DNA of 31,243 bases from an uncultured Clostridia bacterium. Lineage in GTDB: Bacteria > Bacillota > Clostridia > Christensenellales > CAG-138. The first letter of the stretch is position 1. Every line of letters begins with the position of its first letter. The notes under the pieces were generated by a model. It had not been told where the DNA came from. It worked only from the letters and a program-made list of their open reading frames with translations, and ran no database searches. Below, in pieces: positions 16,304 to 23,605 of this stretch. A program made the translations under genes and the position numbers. The stretch is taken from contig CAKTYU010000018.1 in the NCBI GenBank assembly GCA_934633985.1, forward strand, positions 1 to 31,243, given 5' to 3'.

Positions 16304-16335
16304 AACGCCCCCTCTTAAAAAGCAGAGGGGGCGTT
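16304..16335. terminator. Terminator hairpin between convergent genes
   Basis: Perfect 12-bp stem AACGCCCCCTCT/AGAGGGGGCGTT with an eight-base loop. TTTT follows a few bases later on the plus strand and TTTTTT on the minus strand, so it can serve both the transporter and the convergent redox gene. Confidence 0.8.
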
Positions 16336-16347
16336 GCTGCTTTTGCT

Positions 16348-16803
16348 TTATTCGGCTTTGATGCCCTTTTCGCGGGCGATTATCTTGGCCGCCTCGGTCA
16401 CTGCGAACTCTACAAGCCCTGTGCAGAAGGCCTTGCGCTCCGGGCTGTTCCTGTCGCCGTAGGGGGCGATGAGCCTGCCGCAGCAGGCGGCGCCGAACTT
16501 GGCGGTCATGGCGTCGGCAAACTCGTTGGTGAGCTTATGACATTCGCCGGCAGGCTCGCCGGGCTTGCGCCGGCCGAAAACATAGCCTATGCACATCGTG
16601 CCGCCGGCGACGGCGCCGCAGAGGCAGCCTGCGCCGCCAAGGCCCCACGGAAAGCCGGTGCTCATTGCGAATGCGTCGTCGGACATATCAAGCCCGAAGT
16701 TTTTGCGTATGGAGTAGATTACGGACTCGGAGCAGGCGAAGCCGTTATGGAATATATCCACCGCGTCTTTTCTTAGCTGCTCAAGGCTGACAGACTGTAC
16801 CAT
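16348..16803 (-). CDS. C_GCAxxG_C_C family (putative redox-active) protein
   Basis: A 151-residue protein with the cysteine pattern that names the family: an early Cys in GFACSESV, the core GGAGCLCGAVAGG with C and GA motif, then Cys in MCIGY, ECHKL, AACCGRL and FCTGL. The pattern suggests metal or cluster binding with electron-transfer or redox function, but no member has a firmly assigned reaction. GGAGG precedes the ATG by nine bases. It has its own promoter (16840-16868) and also lies downstream of the marR gene in the same direction, so the regulator may control it. Confidence 0.88.
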   Translation of the reverse strand: MVQSVSLEQLRKDAVDIFHNGFACSESVIYSIRKNFGLDMSDDAFAMSTGFPWGLGGAGCLCGAVAGGTMCIGYVFGRRKPGEPAGECHKLTNEFADAMTAKFGAACCGRLIAPYGDRNSPERKAFCTGLVEFAVTEAAKIIAREKGIKAE

Positions 16804-16839
16804 GGTATTTGACCTCCAGAAAGTTTAAGCTATGAGTGG

Positions 16840-16868
16840 ATTATACAACTATGCGCGGGCTTTAACAA
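16840..16868 (-). promoter_or_regulatory. Internal sigma-A promoter of the C_GCAxxG_C_C gene
   Basis: Minus-strand -35 TTGTTA (16863-16868), 17-bp spacer, -10 TATAAT (16840-16845). It lies in the 66-bp gap after the marR stop codon. Confidence 0.75.
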
Positions 16869-16869
16869 C

Positions 16870-17331
16870 CTAACTTTCCAGCCGTCCGCGCAGCGCGTCA
16901 AGGCTGCCCTCCATGGCCTTTATGCAGGATAACGCCTCGCCCCGCTCCTCGGCGGAGAAGCTCTCCAGCATGGTGGTGAAGAACATATCGTAGTCTATCC
17001 TGCACCATCTTGCATAGTCCTCGCCCTTTTTGGTGAGGGAGAGGCGTATGCAGCGCGTGTCCTTCTTGTCCCGAACCCGCTTTATGAAGCCGCCGGCTTC
17101 CAGACGGCGTATAGACGTTCCCGCCGAGGCTTTTCCTATGCCGAGGTGGGCGGCAAGCTCGTTTTGGGTGGGCGCGCCTAACCTGCTGAGCACAAAGAGC
17201 ACCTGCGGCTGGCCAGGGTAAAGGCCGTATTTGCCCAGAAGAAGCTGCATACAGATATTATAAGTGTGCTGGAGGGTGAGGAAGGCCTCGCCGAAGTCGG
17301 CGGTGAGCTTTTCACGAGATACTGTTTCCAT
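16870..17331 (-). CDS. MarR-family transcriptional regulator
   Basis: A 153-residue winged-helix repressor-type protein. Dimerising N- and C-terminal helices flank the DNA-binding domain: PTQNELAAHLGIGKASAGTSIRRLE forms the helix-turn-helix, followed by the wing DKKDTRCIRLSLTKKG with the family's Asp-Arg pair. There is no export signal. It has a very good promoter at 17378-17406 with a 5' leader of about 35 bases. The gene downstream encodes a cysteine-rich redox protein and the divergent neighbour is glycogen phosphorylase; control of the redox gene and of itself is the simplest guess. Several cysteines are present, including C27 and C94, so thiol sensing is possible but unproven. Confidence 0.92.
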   Translation of the reverse strand: METVSREKLTADFGEAFLTLQHTYNICMQLLLGKYGLYPGQPQVLFVLSRLGAPTQNELAAHLGIGKASAGTSIRRLEAGGFIKRVRDKKDTRCIRLSLTKKGEDYARWCRIDYDMFFTTMLESFSAEERGEALSCIKAMEGSLDALRGRLES

Positions 17332-17377
17332 TTATGCATATCCTTTAAACGTTTTTACAAATAGTCCCAACGAATAA

Positions 17378-17406
17378 ATAATAGCCGACAAAAAATAGTA
17401 TGTCAA
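17378..17406 (-). promoter_or_regulatory. Sigma-A promoter of the marR gene
   Basis: Minus-strand consensus -35 TTGACA (17401-17406), 17-bp spacer, -10 TATTAT (17378-17383). The whole 17332-17596 gap is AT-rich; no convincing promoter for the rightward glycogen phosphorylase or clear MarR operator could be singled out in it. Confidence 0.85.
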
Positions 17407-17596
17407 CATCTCGAACAAAAAACAGCAGCTTGGACAATATGCGCTAATTATCGCTGTAATATTGCAGAATAATAAAAAAAACAAAATAACGCTATTCTAA
17501 TTGTGAGACATTTGTGGTAAACTGGTGCTGTTCGTAAATAATGGGGAGATGTTCTGCATTTGCCCACTAAAATATTTTAGGAGATATGAAACCTAT

Positions 17597-19957
17597 ATGA
17601 TGGAAGCTGCAATGATCATACGCAGAATGGAGGAGGAGCTTAAAAGCGACTACCAGATAGAACTGGTGGAGGCCAGCACCCCGCAGATACATAAGGCGCT
17701 TTCCAATGCCGTTATGTACGCCATATCCGATAACTGGCGCAAGGCCCGCAGAGAGCACGAGCACGTGCGTCGGGCATATTACTTCAGCGCCGAATATCTC
17801 ATGGGCCGCATGGTGTTCAATAACCTTTACTGCCTCGGCATATTAGATCAGATACGGGACCTGCTCAGGGCGCGCGGCTGCGATATAGCCTCCATGGAGG
17901 ACATAGAGGACGCGGCGCTGGGCAACGGAGGCCTGGGCCGCCTTGCCGCCTGCTTCCTGGACAGCGCGGCCACCCATGATATACCGCTGGACGGCTACGG
18001 GCTCCGCTATAAGTTCGGCCTGTTCAAGCAGAGCTTTGTCAACGGCTATCAGTGCGAGAAGGCGGACGACTGGCAGCGCTACGGCGACCCATGGAGCCGC
18101 AGGCGCGACGACAAGACCGTGGAAATAACCTTTGCGGATCAGAAGGTGCTGGCTGTGCCCTACGATATGCCCATAATCGGCTACGGCACGGATAACATAG
18201 GCACACTCAGGCTCTGGCAGAGCGAGCCCCTTGAGGAGTTCGACTTCAACCTCTTCAACGAGCAGGAATACGATCTGGCGGTTCGCGAAAAGAACAAGGT
18301 AGAGGATATCACCCGCGTGCTCTATCCCAACGACAGCACCTACGAGGGAAAGCGCCTCCGCCTCAAGCAGCAGTATTTCCTGTCCAGCGCCTCATTGCAG
18401 GATATAATCCGCAGGTATAAGAGGGTGCGCGGCAGCGACCTTTCCAGCTTTGCCGCACACTGCGCGATACAGCTCAACGACACCCACCCGACGGTATCCA
18501 TACCAGAGCTCGTCCGCCTGCTTATGAGCGAGGGCATGGACTTTGACGCCGCCTTCGACGTCACCCGCAAGACCTTCAACTACACCAACCACACCATAAT
18601 GAGCGAGGCGTTGGAGAAGTGGGACTATGACCTGTTCAAGAGCGTGGTGCCGGAGCTTGCGGATATAATATCGCGCATAAACGAGGTGCAAAATTCCGAG
18701 CTTAAGGCAAGGGGCGTTAGCCAGGAGCAGATAGACCGTATGCAGATAGCTACCGGCGGCCAGATACACATGGCGCGGCTTGCGGTGTTTGCCAGCACAT
18801 ACGTGAACGGCGTCGCCCAGATACACAGCGAGATACTAAAGCACGACCTGTTTAAGGATTGGTACGCCGTCACCCCCGAGAAGTTCCAGAACAAGACCAA
18901 CGGCATCACACAGCGCCGCTGGCTGGGCCTCTGCAACCGCGAGCTTTCCGGGTTCATAGCCGAGCGCATAGGCGGCGGCTTTATAACCGACCTTTCCGAG
19001 ATATCCAAGCTAAAGCGGTATATGTCGGACGCTGACATAGCCGCCTTCAACGCCGTAAAGCAGCAGAAGAAGGCCCAGCTTTCCGCCGTGATCCGCGAGA
19101 AGGAGGGCGTGCATATACCGCCGGAGTTCGTGTTCGACGTGCAGGTAAAGCGCATGCACGAATACAAGCGGCAGCTCCTCAACGCATTGAGCATAATGGA
19201 TATCTATTATTCCATAAAGGACGGCAGCCTGACAGACTTTACCCCCACGGCGTTCATATTCGGCGCAAAGGCGGCCCCCGGCTATATGCGGGCAAAGAGC
19301 ATAATAAAATACATCAACGAGATAGCCAACCTCATCAATTCCGATCAGGATGTGAGGGATAAGCTGCGCGTGGTGTTCGTGCAGAACTACAACTGCTCCT
19401 ATGCCGAGCATATCATGCCCGCCGCGGATATATCCGAGCAGATATCCCCCGCGGGAACGGAGGCGAGCGGTACCGGCAACATGAAGTTCATGCTGAACGG
19501 CACTGTGACTCTCGGCACATACGACGGGGCGAATATAGAGATAGCCCAGGAGGCGGGCGAGGAAAACAACTATATCTTCGGCGCGCGGGTGGAGGAGCTT
19601 AACGCCATACGGGACACCTACGATCCGCGGAGGATTTACGACAGCGAGCCGAGGATCAAGCGGGTGATGGATACGCTCGTCAACGGCGCCGTAAGCGACG
19701 GCGGAACGGGAAAGTTCGCCGAGATATACAACTCCATACTCAACGGCGAAAGCTGGCACAGGCCGGACAATTACTTCCTGCTCAAGGATTTTATGCCCTA
19801 TATGGAGGCGAAGCTAAGGGCCAACCGCGACTATCGGGACCGCATAGCCTTTGGAAGAAAGTGCCTTATGAATACCGCCTCGGCGGGCAAGTTTTCCAGC
19901 GACCGCACCGTCGCCGAGTATGCGAGGGAGCTGTGGCACATCGATCCGGTAAAATAA
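17597..19957 (+). CDS. glgP: Glycogen (maltodextrin) phosphorylase
   Basis: Releases glucose-1-phosphate from alpha-1,4-glucans in the cytosol. The protein of about 786 residues carries the full phosphorylase signature: YYFSAEYLMGR near the N-terminus, AALGNGGLGRLAACF, GYGLRYKFG, QLNDTHPT, the NYTNHTIM motif, KTNGITQRRWL, VKRMHEYKRQLLN, and the PLP lysine in EASGTGNMKFMLNG. Length fits the short bacterial type, without an N-terminal regulatory extension. The frame is open upstream to a GTG at 17525; ATG 17597 (or the adjacent ATG 17600) is preferred because the homologous part starts soon after and AGGAG lies 13 bases upstream, a little far. It is a single gene, divergent from marR. No glycogen synthesis genes are in the window. 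Confidence 0.95.
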   Translation: MMEAAMIIRRMEEELKSDYQIELVEASTPQIHKALSNAVMYAISDNWRKARREHEHVRRAYYFSAEYLMGRMVFNNLYCLGILDQIRDLLRARGCDIASMEDIEDAALGNGGLGRLAACFLDSAATHDIPLDGYGLRYKFGLFKQSFVNGYQCEKADDWQRYGDPWSRRRDDKTVEITFADQKVLAVPYDMPIIGYGTDNIGTLRLWQSEPLEEFDFNLFNEQEYDLAVREKNKVEDITRVLYPNDSTYEGKRLRLKQQYFLSSASLQDIIRRYKRVRGSDLSSFAAHCAIQLNDTHPTVSIPELVRLLMSEGMDFDAAFDVTRKTFNYTNHTIMSEALEKWDYDLFKSVVPELADIISRINEVQNSELKARGVSQEQIDRMQIATGGQIHMARLAVFASTYVNGVAQIHSEILKHDLFKDWYAVTPEKFQNKTNGITQRRWLGLCNRELSGFIAERIGGGFITDLSEISKLKRYMSDADIAAFNAVKQQKKAQLSAVIREKEGVHIPPEFVFDVQVKRMHEYKRQLLNALSIMDIYYSIKDGSLTDFTPTAFIFGAKAAPGYMRAKSIIKYINEIANLINSDQDVRDKLRVVFVQNYNCSYAEHIMPAADISEQISPAGTEASGTGNMKFMLNGTVTLGTYDGANIEIAQEAGEENNYIFGARVEELNAIRDTYDPRRIYDSEPRIKRVMDTLVNGAVSDGGTGKFAEIYNSILNGESWHRPDNYFLLKDFMPYMEAKLRANRDYRDRIAFGRKCLMNTASAGKFSSDRTVAEYARELWHIDPVK

Positions 19958-19964
19958 AAAACAT

Positions 19965-20002
19965 GTATGCAAAAAAGGGCCTGCGGGCTCTTTTTTGTAT
20001 GC
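19965..20002 (+). terminator. Rho-independent terminator of glgP
   Basis: A hairpin whose GC core (GGGCC and GGGCTC) is flanked by A6 and T6 arms, seven bases after the stop codon. Confidence 0.85.
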
Positions 20003-20032
20003 CGAAAAGTGAGGCATAGTGCCAAAAAGTGC

Positions 20033-20061
20033 TTTTAATGAATGTGGATTTAATATATAAT
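20033..20061 (+). promoter_or_regulatory. Putative promoter of the DUF937 gene
   Basis: -10 TATAAT (20056-20061) with a weak -35 TTTTAA (20033-20038) 17 bp upstream. The leader of about 60 bases contains no recognised RNA element. Confidence 0.5.
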
Positions 20062-20127
20062 CATGGTGTATGCATATATACATGTAAAACGGATACATAC
20101 ATAAATACAGCTACGGGAGGGAAAAGC

Positions 20128-21042
20128 ATGAGCAATATCATCGGTATGCTTGCGGGCGAGCTTATGTCCGGAAGCTCGGTAAAGCAGGTGGCAAAGGCCG
20201 CCGGCGTGAACGAAAAGCAGGCGGAGAACCTAATAGGCAACGCCATACCGCTGCTGGTACAGGCCATGTCGGACAATGCCGGCACGAAAATCGGCGCGGA
20301 GTCCCTATATGAGGCGCTCGGGCAGCATAACAGCGGCCTTTCCGCCGCCGAGCAGCTCGGCAAAGCCGACCTTGAGGACGGCGACAGGATAATCGGCAAG
20401 ATACTGGGCGGCAACAAGCAGGGCGTAACCGAGGCGCTGGCCAGGCAGGCGGGCGTTACGAAGGACAACAGCGCGAAGATATTAGCGCTGCTGGCTCCCG
20501 TGATACTTTCCCTCATAAGCACCGAGACGAATACCAACAACACCTCATCAGGGGGCCTGTCCTCGCTGTTGTCTCTCTTTACCGACGACGACACGGGCCA
20601 CAGCGACGCGCCGACCACCTCCAGCTCCGGCCTCGGGGATATAGGGACGGCGCTTCTCATGGGGGCGCTGCTCGGCAATAACGGCGGCGGCTCCGCAGGC
20701 GGCAACCTTCTTACATCTATACTCGGCGGCGGCCAGCATACGCAGCAGGCACAGCCCCAGCAGCAGTCCGGCGGGCTTCTTGAAGCGCTGTTCGGGGGCG
20801 GCGCGGGCAGCCAGGCCGCGCAGTCCGGAAGCGGCCTTGACGGGGCGCTGCTCAACAACGGCACCGACCCCAACAGCATAAATCAGGGAAGCATGCTTTC
20901 CGGCCTGCTCGGCGGCGGCAATAACACCTCCAATATGCTGGGCTCGCTTGCGGGGGCCCTGCTCACAGACGCCTTCAAGGGCGCGCCAAAGAAGAAGCCC
21001 GCCGCGAAAAAGACGGGAACAAAAAAGCCGGCGGATAAATAA
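20128..21042 (+). CDS. DUF937 family protein with lysine-rich tail
   Basis: A 304-residue protein with no signal peptide. Residues about 1-140 match the DUF937 pattern: a helical region SSVKQVAKAAGVNEKQAENL, VQAMSDNAG, then DGDRIIGKILGG and QAGVTKDNSAKILALLAPV. The middle is low-complexity, rich in Gly, Ser, Asn and Gln, with repeated short LLGGG-type motifs. The last 20 residues are Lys/Pro/Ala-rich (KKKPAAKKTGTKKPADK), resembling nucleic-acid-binding tails. DUF937 resembles the YidB-type fold; its function is unknown. GGGAGGG lies seven bases before the ATG. The gene ends 42 bases before the next gene's start, so the two may be cotranscribed. Confidence 0.83.
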   Translation: MSNIIGMLAGELMSGSSVKQVAKAAGVNEKQAENLIGNAIPLLVQAMSDNAGTKIGAESLYEALGQHNSGLSAAEQLGKADLEDGDRIIGKILGGNKQGVTEALARQAGVTKDNSAKILALLAPVILSLISTETNTNNTSSGGLSSLLSLFTDDDTGHSDAPTTSSSGLGDIGTALLMGALLGNNGGGSAGGNLLTSILGGGQHTQQAQPQQQSGGLLEALFGGGAGSQAAQSGSGLDGALLNNGTDPNSINQGSMLSGLLGGGNNTSNMLGSLAGALLTDAFKGAPKKKPAAKKTGTKKPADK

Positions 21043-21084
21043 ATACACACAGGCAAGACCAATTTGAAGGGAGAAATCAAAAAA

Positions 21085-21900
21085 ATGGCAAAGGAAATCA
21101 AGCGTGAAGTAGTGAAGGCCTCAGAGGCCAGGGCCGAGGCCGAAAAGGCGCCCAGGAAAAAGAAGGTGGATACCGAGACCGGAGAGAAGGAGGTCGTGCA
21201 GGCAAAGCCCGCCGGCAGCGCGGCGCTCAAGAGGGTATTCGCAATAGTGTTCTGGCTTTTGGCGATAGCGGCGGAGGTCGCTGCCATAATGCTGCTAAAC
21301 GGCTATCTCTACATACCTTATGACCTCAAGACCCTGCTCATAATCGCCATAGCTCTGGACCTTATCTTTGTGATAATCGGCTCCCAGTTCTGGAAAAAGG
21401 CGAACCATATAGCTCCCCCCTCCGAGAAGAATAAGATATGGTTCTTCCTTTGCAGCCAGATGGGGCTCATAGTAGCTGTCATAGCCTTCTGCCCCCTTAT
21501 AGTGCTCCTGCTCAAAAACAAGGATAAGCTGGATAAAAAGACCAAGGTAATAGTTTCCGTCATAGCGGCGGTGGCCCTGCTGATCGCAGGCGCCTGCTCC
21601 ATAGATTACAATCCCGTATCTCAGGAATCCCTCGCCGAGGCAAAGAGCGAGGTATCCGAGCTGACCGACGACGGCACCGTATACTGGACGCGCTACGGAA
21701 GAAGCTACCATTGCGATATAAACTGCCATACACTTGCCCGCTCCTCAGTGCTTTATGAGGGCACCATAGAGGAGGCCTTCGCCGCAAGGCGCAACGACCC
21801 CTGCGATTTTTGCGCGGGCGGCAGGGAGGCTAAGCTCGCCGAGCGCAGCGCGGCAGAAAACGCGGCGGCAGGCGAGGCTGTTTCAGACACGGCCGAATAA
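21085..21900 (+). CDS. Four-helix membrane protein with C-terminal Ada-like cysteine motif
   Basis: A 271-residue protein. A charged cytoplasmic start (Lys/Glu/Arg-rich, 1-40) is followed by about four membrane segments (near 45-67, 73-95, 112-133, 148-167). A soluble C-terminal region carries YWTRYGRSYHCDINCHTLAR, then GTIEEAFAARRNDPCDFC. That spacing (YHxxxCxxL, GTxxEAxxxRxxPCxxC) resembles the zinc-binding beta-ribbon seen in Ada-type and related small domains. The role is unknown; the motif suggests metal or DNA contact near the membrane surface. ATG 21085 is chosen, with AAGGGAG 11 bases upstream (an in-frame TTG at 21064 is less likely). The tail is Ala/Glu-rich. Confidence 0.75.
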   Translation: MAKEIKREVVKASEARAEAEKAPRKKKVDTETGEKEVVQAKPAGSAALKRVFAIVFWLLAIAAEVAAIMLLNGYLYIPYDLKTLLIIAIALDLIFVIIGSQFWKKANHIAPPSEKNKIWFFLCSQMGLIVAVIAFCPLIVLLLKNKDKLDKKTKVIVSVIAAVALLIAGACSIDYNPVSQESLAEAKSEVSELTDDGTVYWTRYGRSYHCDINCHTLARSSVLYEGTIEEAFAARRNDPCDFCAGGREAKLAERSAAENAAAGEAVSDTAE

Positions 21901-21923
21901 GCCATATAGGCAAAATCAAAAAA

Positions 21924-21946
21924 GCACCGGCTGCCGGTGCTTTTTT
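21924..21946 (+). terminator. Terminator between convergent genes
   Basis: Perfect 7-bp stem GCACCGG/CCGGTGC with loop CTG, flanked by A6 and T6 runs, so it can act in both directions for the membrane-protein gene and the acetyltransferase gene. Confidence 0.9.
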
Positions 21947-21956
21947 GCGTGCGCCC

Positions 21957-22505
21957 TTACAGGTATTTTACCATGAGTATTTCCGCGCCGTAGCGTCCGT
22001 TCTTCAGCTTGAAGCCATGCTCCACACGGCCGTATTCCCTAAAGCCCGCCTTCTCGTAGAGTGAGGCCGCCGCCGTGTTGCCCTCCATCATGCTGAGGTC
22101 GATCATTTCATAGCCCATAGCCGAGGCGGAGGCTATCGAGGCCTCGGTCAGCAGGCGGCCTATGCCAAGCCCCCAGAATTCATTCAGTATCGCTATGCCA
22201 AAGCCAGAGCGGTGGCGCAGCTTTATCCTGTCTGTGACTGGCGCTATGCTGGCGTTGCCGACTATGCCGCCGTTCACAAACACGGATATCTGAACCGTAT
22301 TACGGCTCTTTGCACAGTCCGAAAGGTATTTTGCCATCTCCTCGACGGTCTGGGTTATCTCCTCTGGGTAGGGGCCGACAAATTCCGTTTCGGCAGCCAT
22401 CTTCCTTTTGTATTCCAGCATGGCCTCGGCGTCGGAGGCGGAGGGACTGTACATCGCGGCGGTGCGCCCGTCCTTTAGTGTTACGGTTTTTTCGGCAAAT
22501 TTCAT
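21957..22505 (-). CDS. GNAT-family N-acetyltransferase
   Basis: A 182-residue acyl-CoA-dependent acetyltransferase. The GNAT core is seen in the segment NGGIVGNASIAPV, the acetyl-CoA loop NEFWGLGIGRLLTEA (motif Q/RxxGxG/A as GLGIGR), and IDLSMMEGNTAAASLYEKAGF near the end. A protein N-terminal (RimJ/RimL-like) or small-molecule target is possible; the substrate is not readable. It is the last gene of a leftward operon: its ATG lies two bases after the stop codon of the EEP-fold gene, with GGAGGGG placed before it inside that gene's end. The frame is open further upstream, but the extension only overlaps the EEP gene. Confidence 0.88.
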   Translation of the reverse strand: MKFAEKTVTLKDGRTAAMYSPSASDAEAMLEYKRKMAAETEFVGPYPEEITQTVEEMAKYLSDCAKSRNTVQISVFVNGGIVGNASIAPVTDRIKLRHRSGFGIAILNEFWGLGIGRLLTEASIASASAMGYEMIDLSMMEGNTAAASLYEKAGFREYGRVEHGFKLKNGRYGAEILMVKYL

Positions 22506-22507
22506 TT

Positions 22508-23587
22508 TTACCCCTCCTGCTCGGCCAGCATGAACGTCATGCTTACGGGGTTGTGGTCGGAGTAGGCGAAGCCCGTGTCTATGGCCTCGGCAGCCTCCGC
22601 TATTACGTTGCCGGAGACTATGAAGCCGTCCACTGTGAGTATGTACTGCTCCGGGTTGTAGGGGCCGTCCGCGTTGCGGCAGGTGGGCACGGGGCCCTCC
22701 TTGCCCTCGGGAACCACCAGCGCAAGGCCGGTATCCGCAAACATGCCGTCGGGTATGGGCTGCGCCCATGTATAGTCGCCGCCGCTTACGCCGAACACGG
22801 CGGCGGAATCGCCAAGGAGATCCTTGTTGAAATCGCCCCCGCCTATGACGTAATTGCCCTTGCGGTACTCGGCGGACATGTCATCTATGAGCATTTTAAG
22901 CTGCTCCTCGGCTATACTGCCGTCGGAGGTGTAGGCGGAGAGGTGCAGGTTGTATAGCGCTAACTCGCGGCCGTTGCTTACGGGTATTCGGGATACGGAA
23001 TAGCAGCGGTCCAGATCCACTAACTTCATAAGGCCCTTCTCTATGGGGAGGCTTGTGCGCAATGCGGAGGTCACGCCGAAATTCGAGAAGGTCATTATGC
23101 CGGCGAGGGTGCTGCCGTGGGGCTCGGTAAAGGGATAGAGAAGGAAGGGCGAATCCCAGTTTTCCGACCAGACGGAGCAAGGATAGGAAAGCTCGCCGGT
23201 GAGGAATGCCCTTTCGTCAAGGTGATAGGTGCGGGTGGCGTCTTGATCCACCTCCTGCAATATGCATATATCCGCCTTCCGGGAATTTATAAATCCGGCG
23301 ATGCTTTTCATGTTGGCTGTGAGCCGCTTTTCGGAAAACGCCCGGGACTCCTTGCCGCCGTCCATAAAAAAGCCGTAGTCCGGCTCATACGCCCCGAAGC
23401 CTATGTTGAAGGAGAGCATATCGTAAGGGACGCCGACTTCGGCAATTTTATCGGACTCGCCCATGACCTCCAGCGGCAGGCCGTCCTCCAGCCGGCTGTA
23501 TGAGAACATCACATAGGCAAAGTAGCAGAGGAATAGCAGCACTATGGCGAGCAGCGCCATCAGCAGTATTTTGAGCGGCTTTTTCAC
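22508..23587 (-). CDS. Membrane-anchored endonuclease/exonuclease/phosphatase-fold protein
   Basis: The 359-residue protein has one N-terminal membrane segment (about 5-27) and an exported EEP domain. Signatures are DMLSFNIG, the metal-binding glutamate in ILQEVDQD, ALYNLHLSAY, GGGDFNKD and the catalytic SDHNPV near the C-terminus. EEP enzymes cleave phosphodiesters or phosphates in DNA, RNA, inositol phosphates or sphingomyelin; the substrate here is unknown. It starts with GTG, supported by AAGGAAGGA at good spacing. It lies 18 bases after an MBL-fold hydrolase that is also membrane-anchored, and two bases before the GNAT gene. The set looks like one operon of surface hydrolases. Confidence 0.88.
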   Translation of the reverse strand: MKKPLKILLMALLAIVLLFLCYFAYVMFSYSRLEDGLPLEVMGESDKIAEVGVPYDMLSFNIGFGAYEPDYGFFMDGGKESRAFSEKRLTANMKSIAGFINSRKADICILQEVDQDATRTYHLDERAFLTGELSYPCSVWSENWDSPFLLYPFTEPHGSTLAGIMTFSNFGVTSALRTSLPIEKGLMKLVDLDRCYSVSRIPVSNGRELALYNLHLSAYTSDGSIAEEQLKMLIDDMSAEYRKGNYVIGGGDFNKDLLGDSAAVFGVSGGDYTWAQPIPDGMFADTGLALVVPEGKEGPVPTCRNADGPYNPEQYILTVDGFIVSGNVIAEAAEAIDTGFAYSDHNPVSMTFMLAEQEG

Positions 23588-23605
23588 GGCAATGTATCCT
23601 TCCTT

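Noticed and set aside
19010..19759. 249-codon minus-strand frame inside glgP
   Set aside because: Antisense shadow of conserved phosphorylase sequence.
20029..20127. N-terminal extension of the DUF937 protein
   Set aside because: It would run through the -10 box; ATG 20128 has a good ribosome binding site.
22506..22769. N-terminal extension of the GNAT protein
   Set aside because: The extension lies wholly inside the EEP gene in another frame; ATG 22505 has a strong ribosome binding site and the domain starts there.
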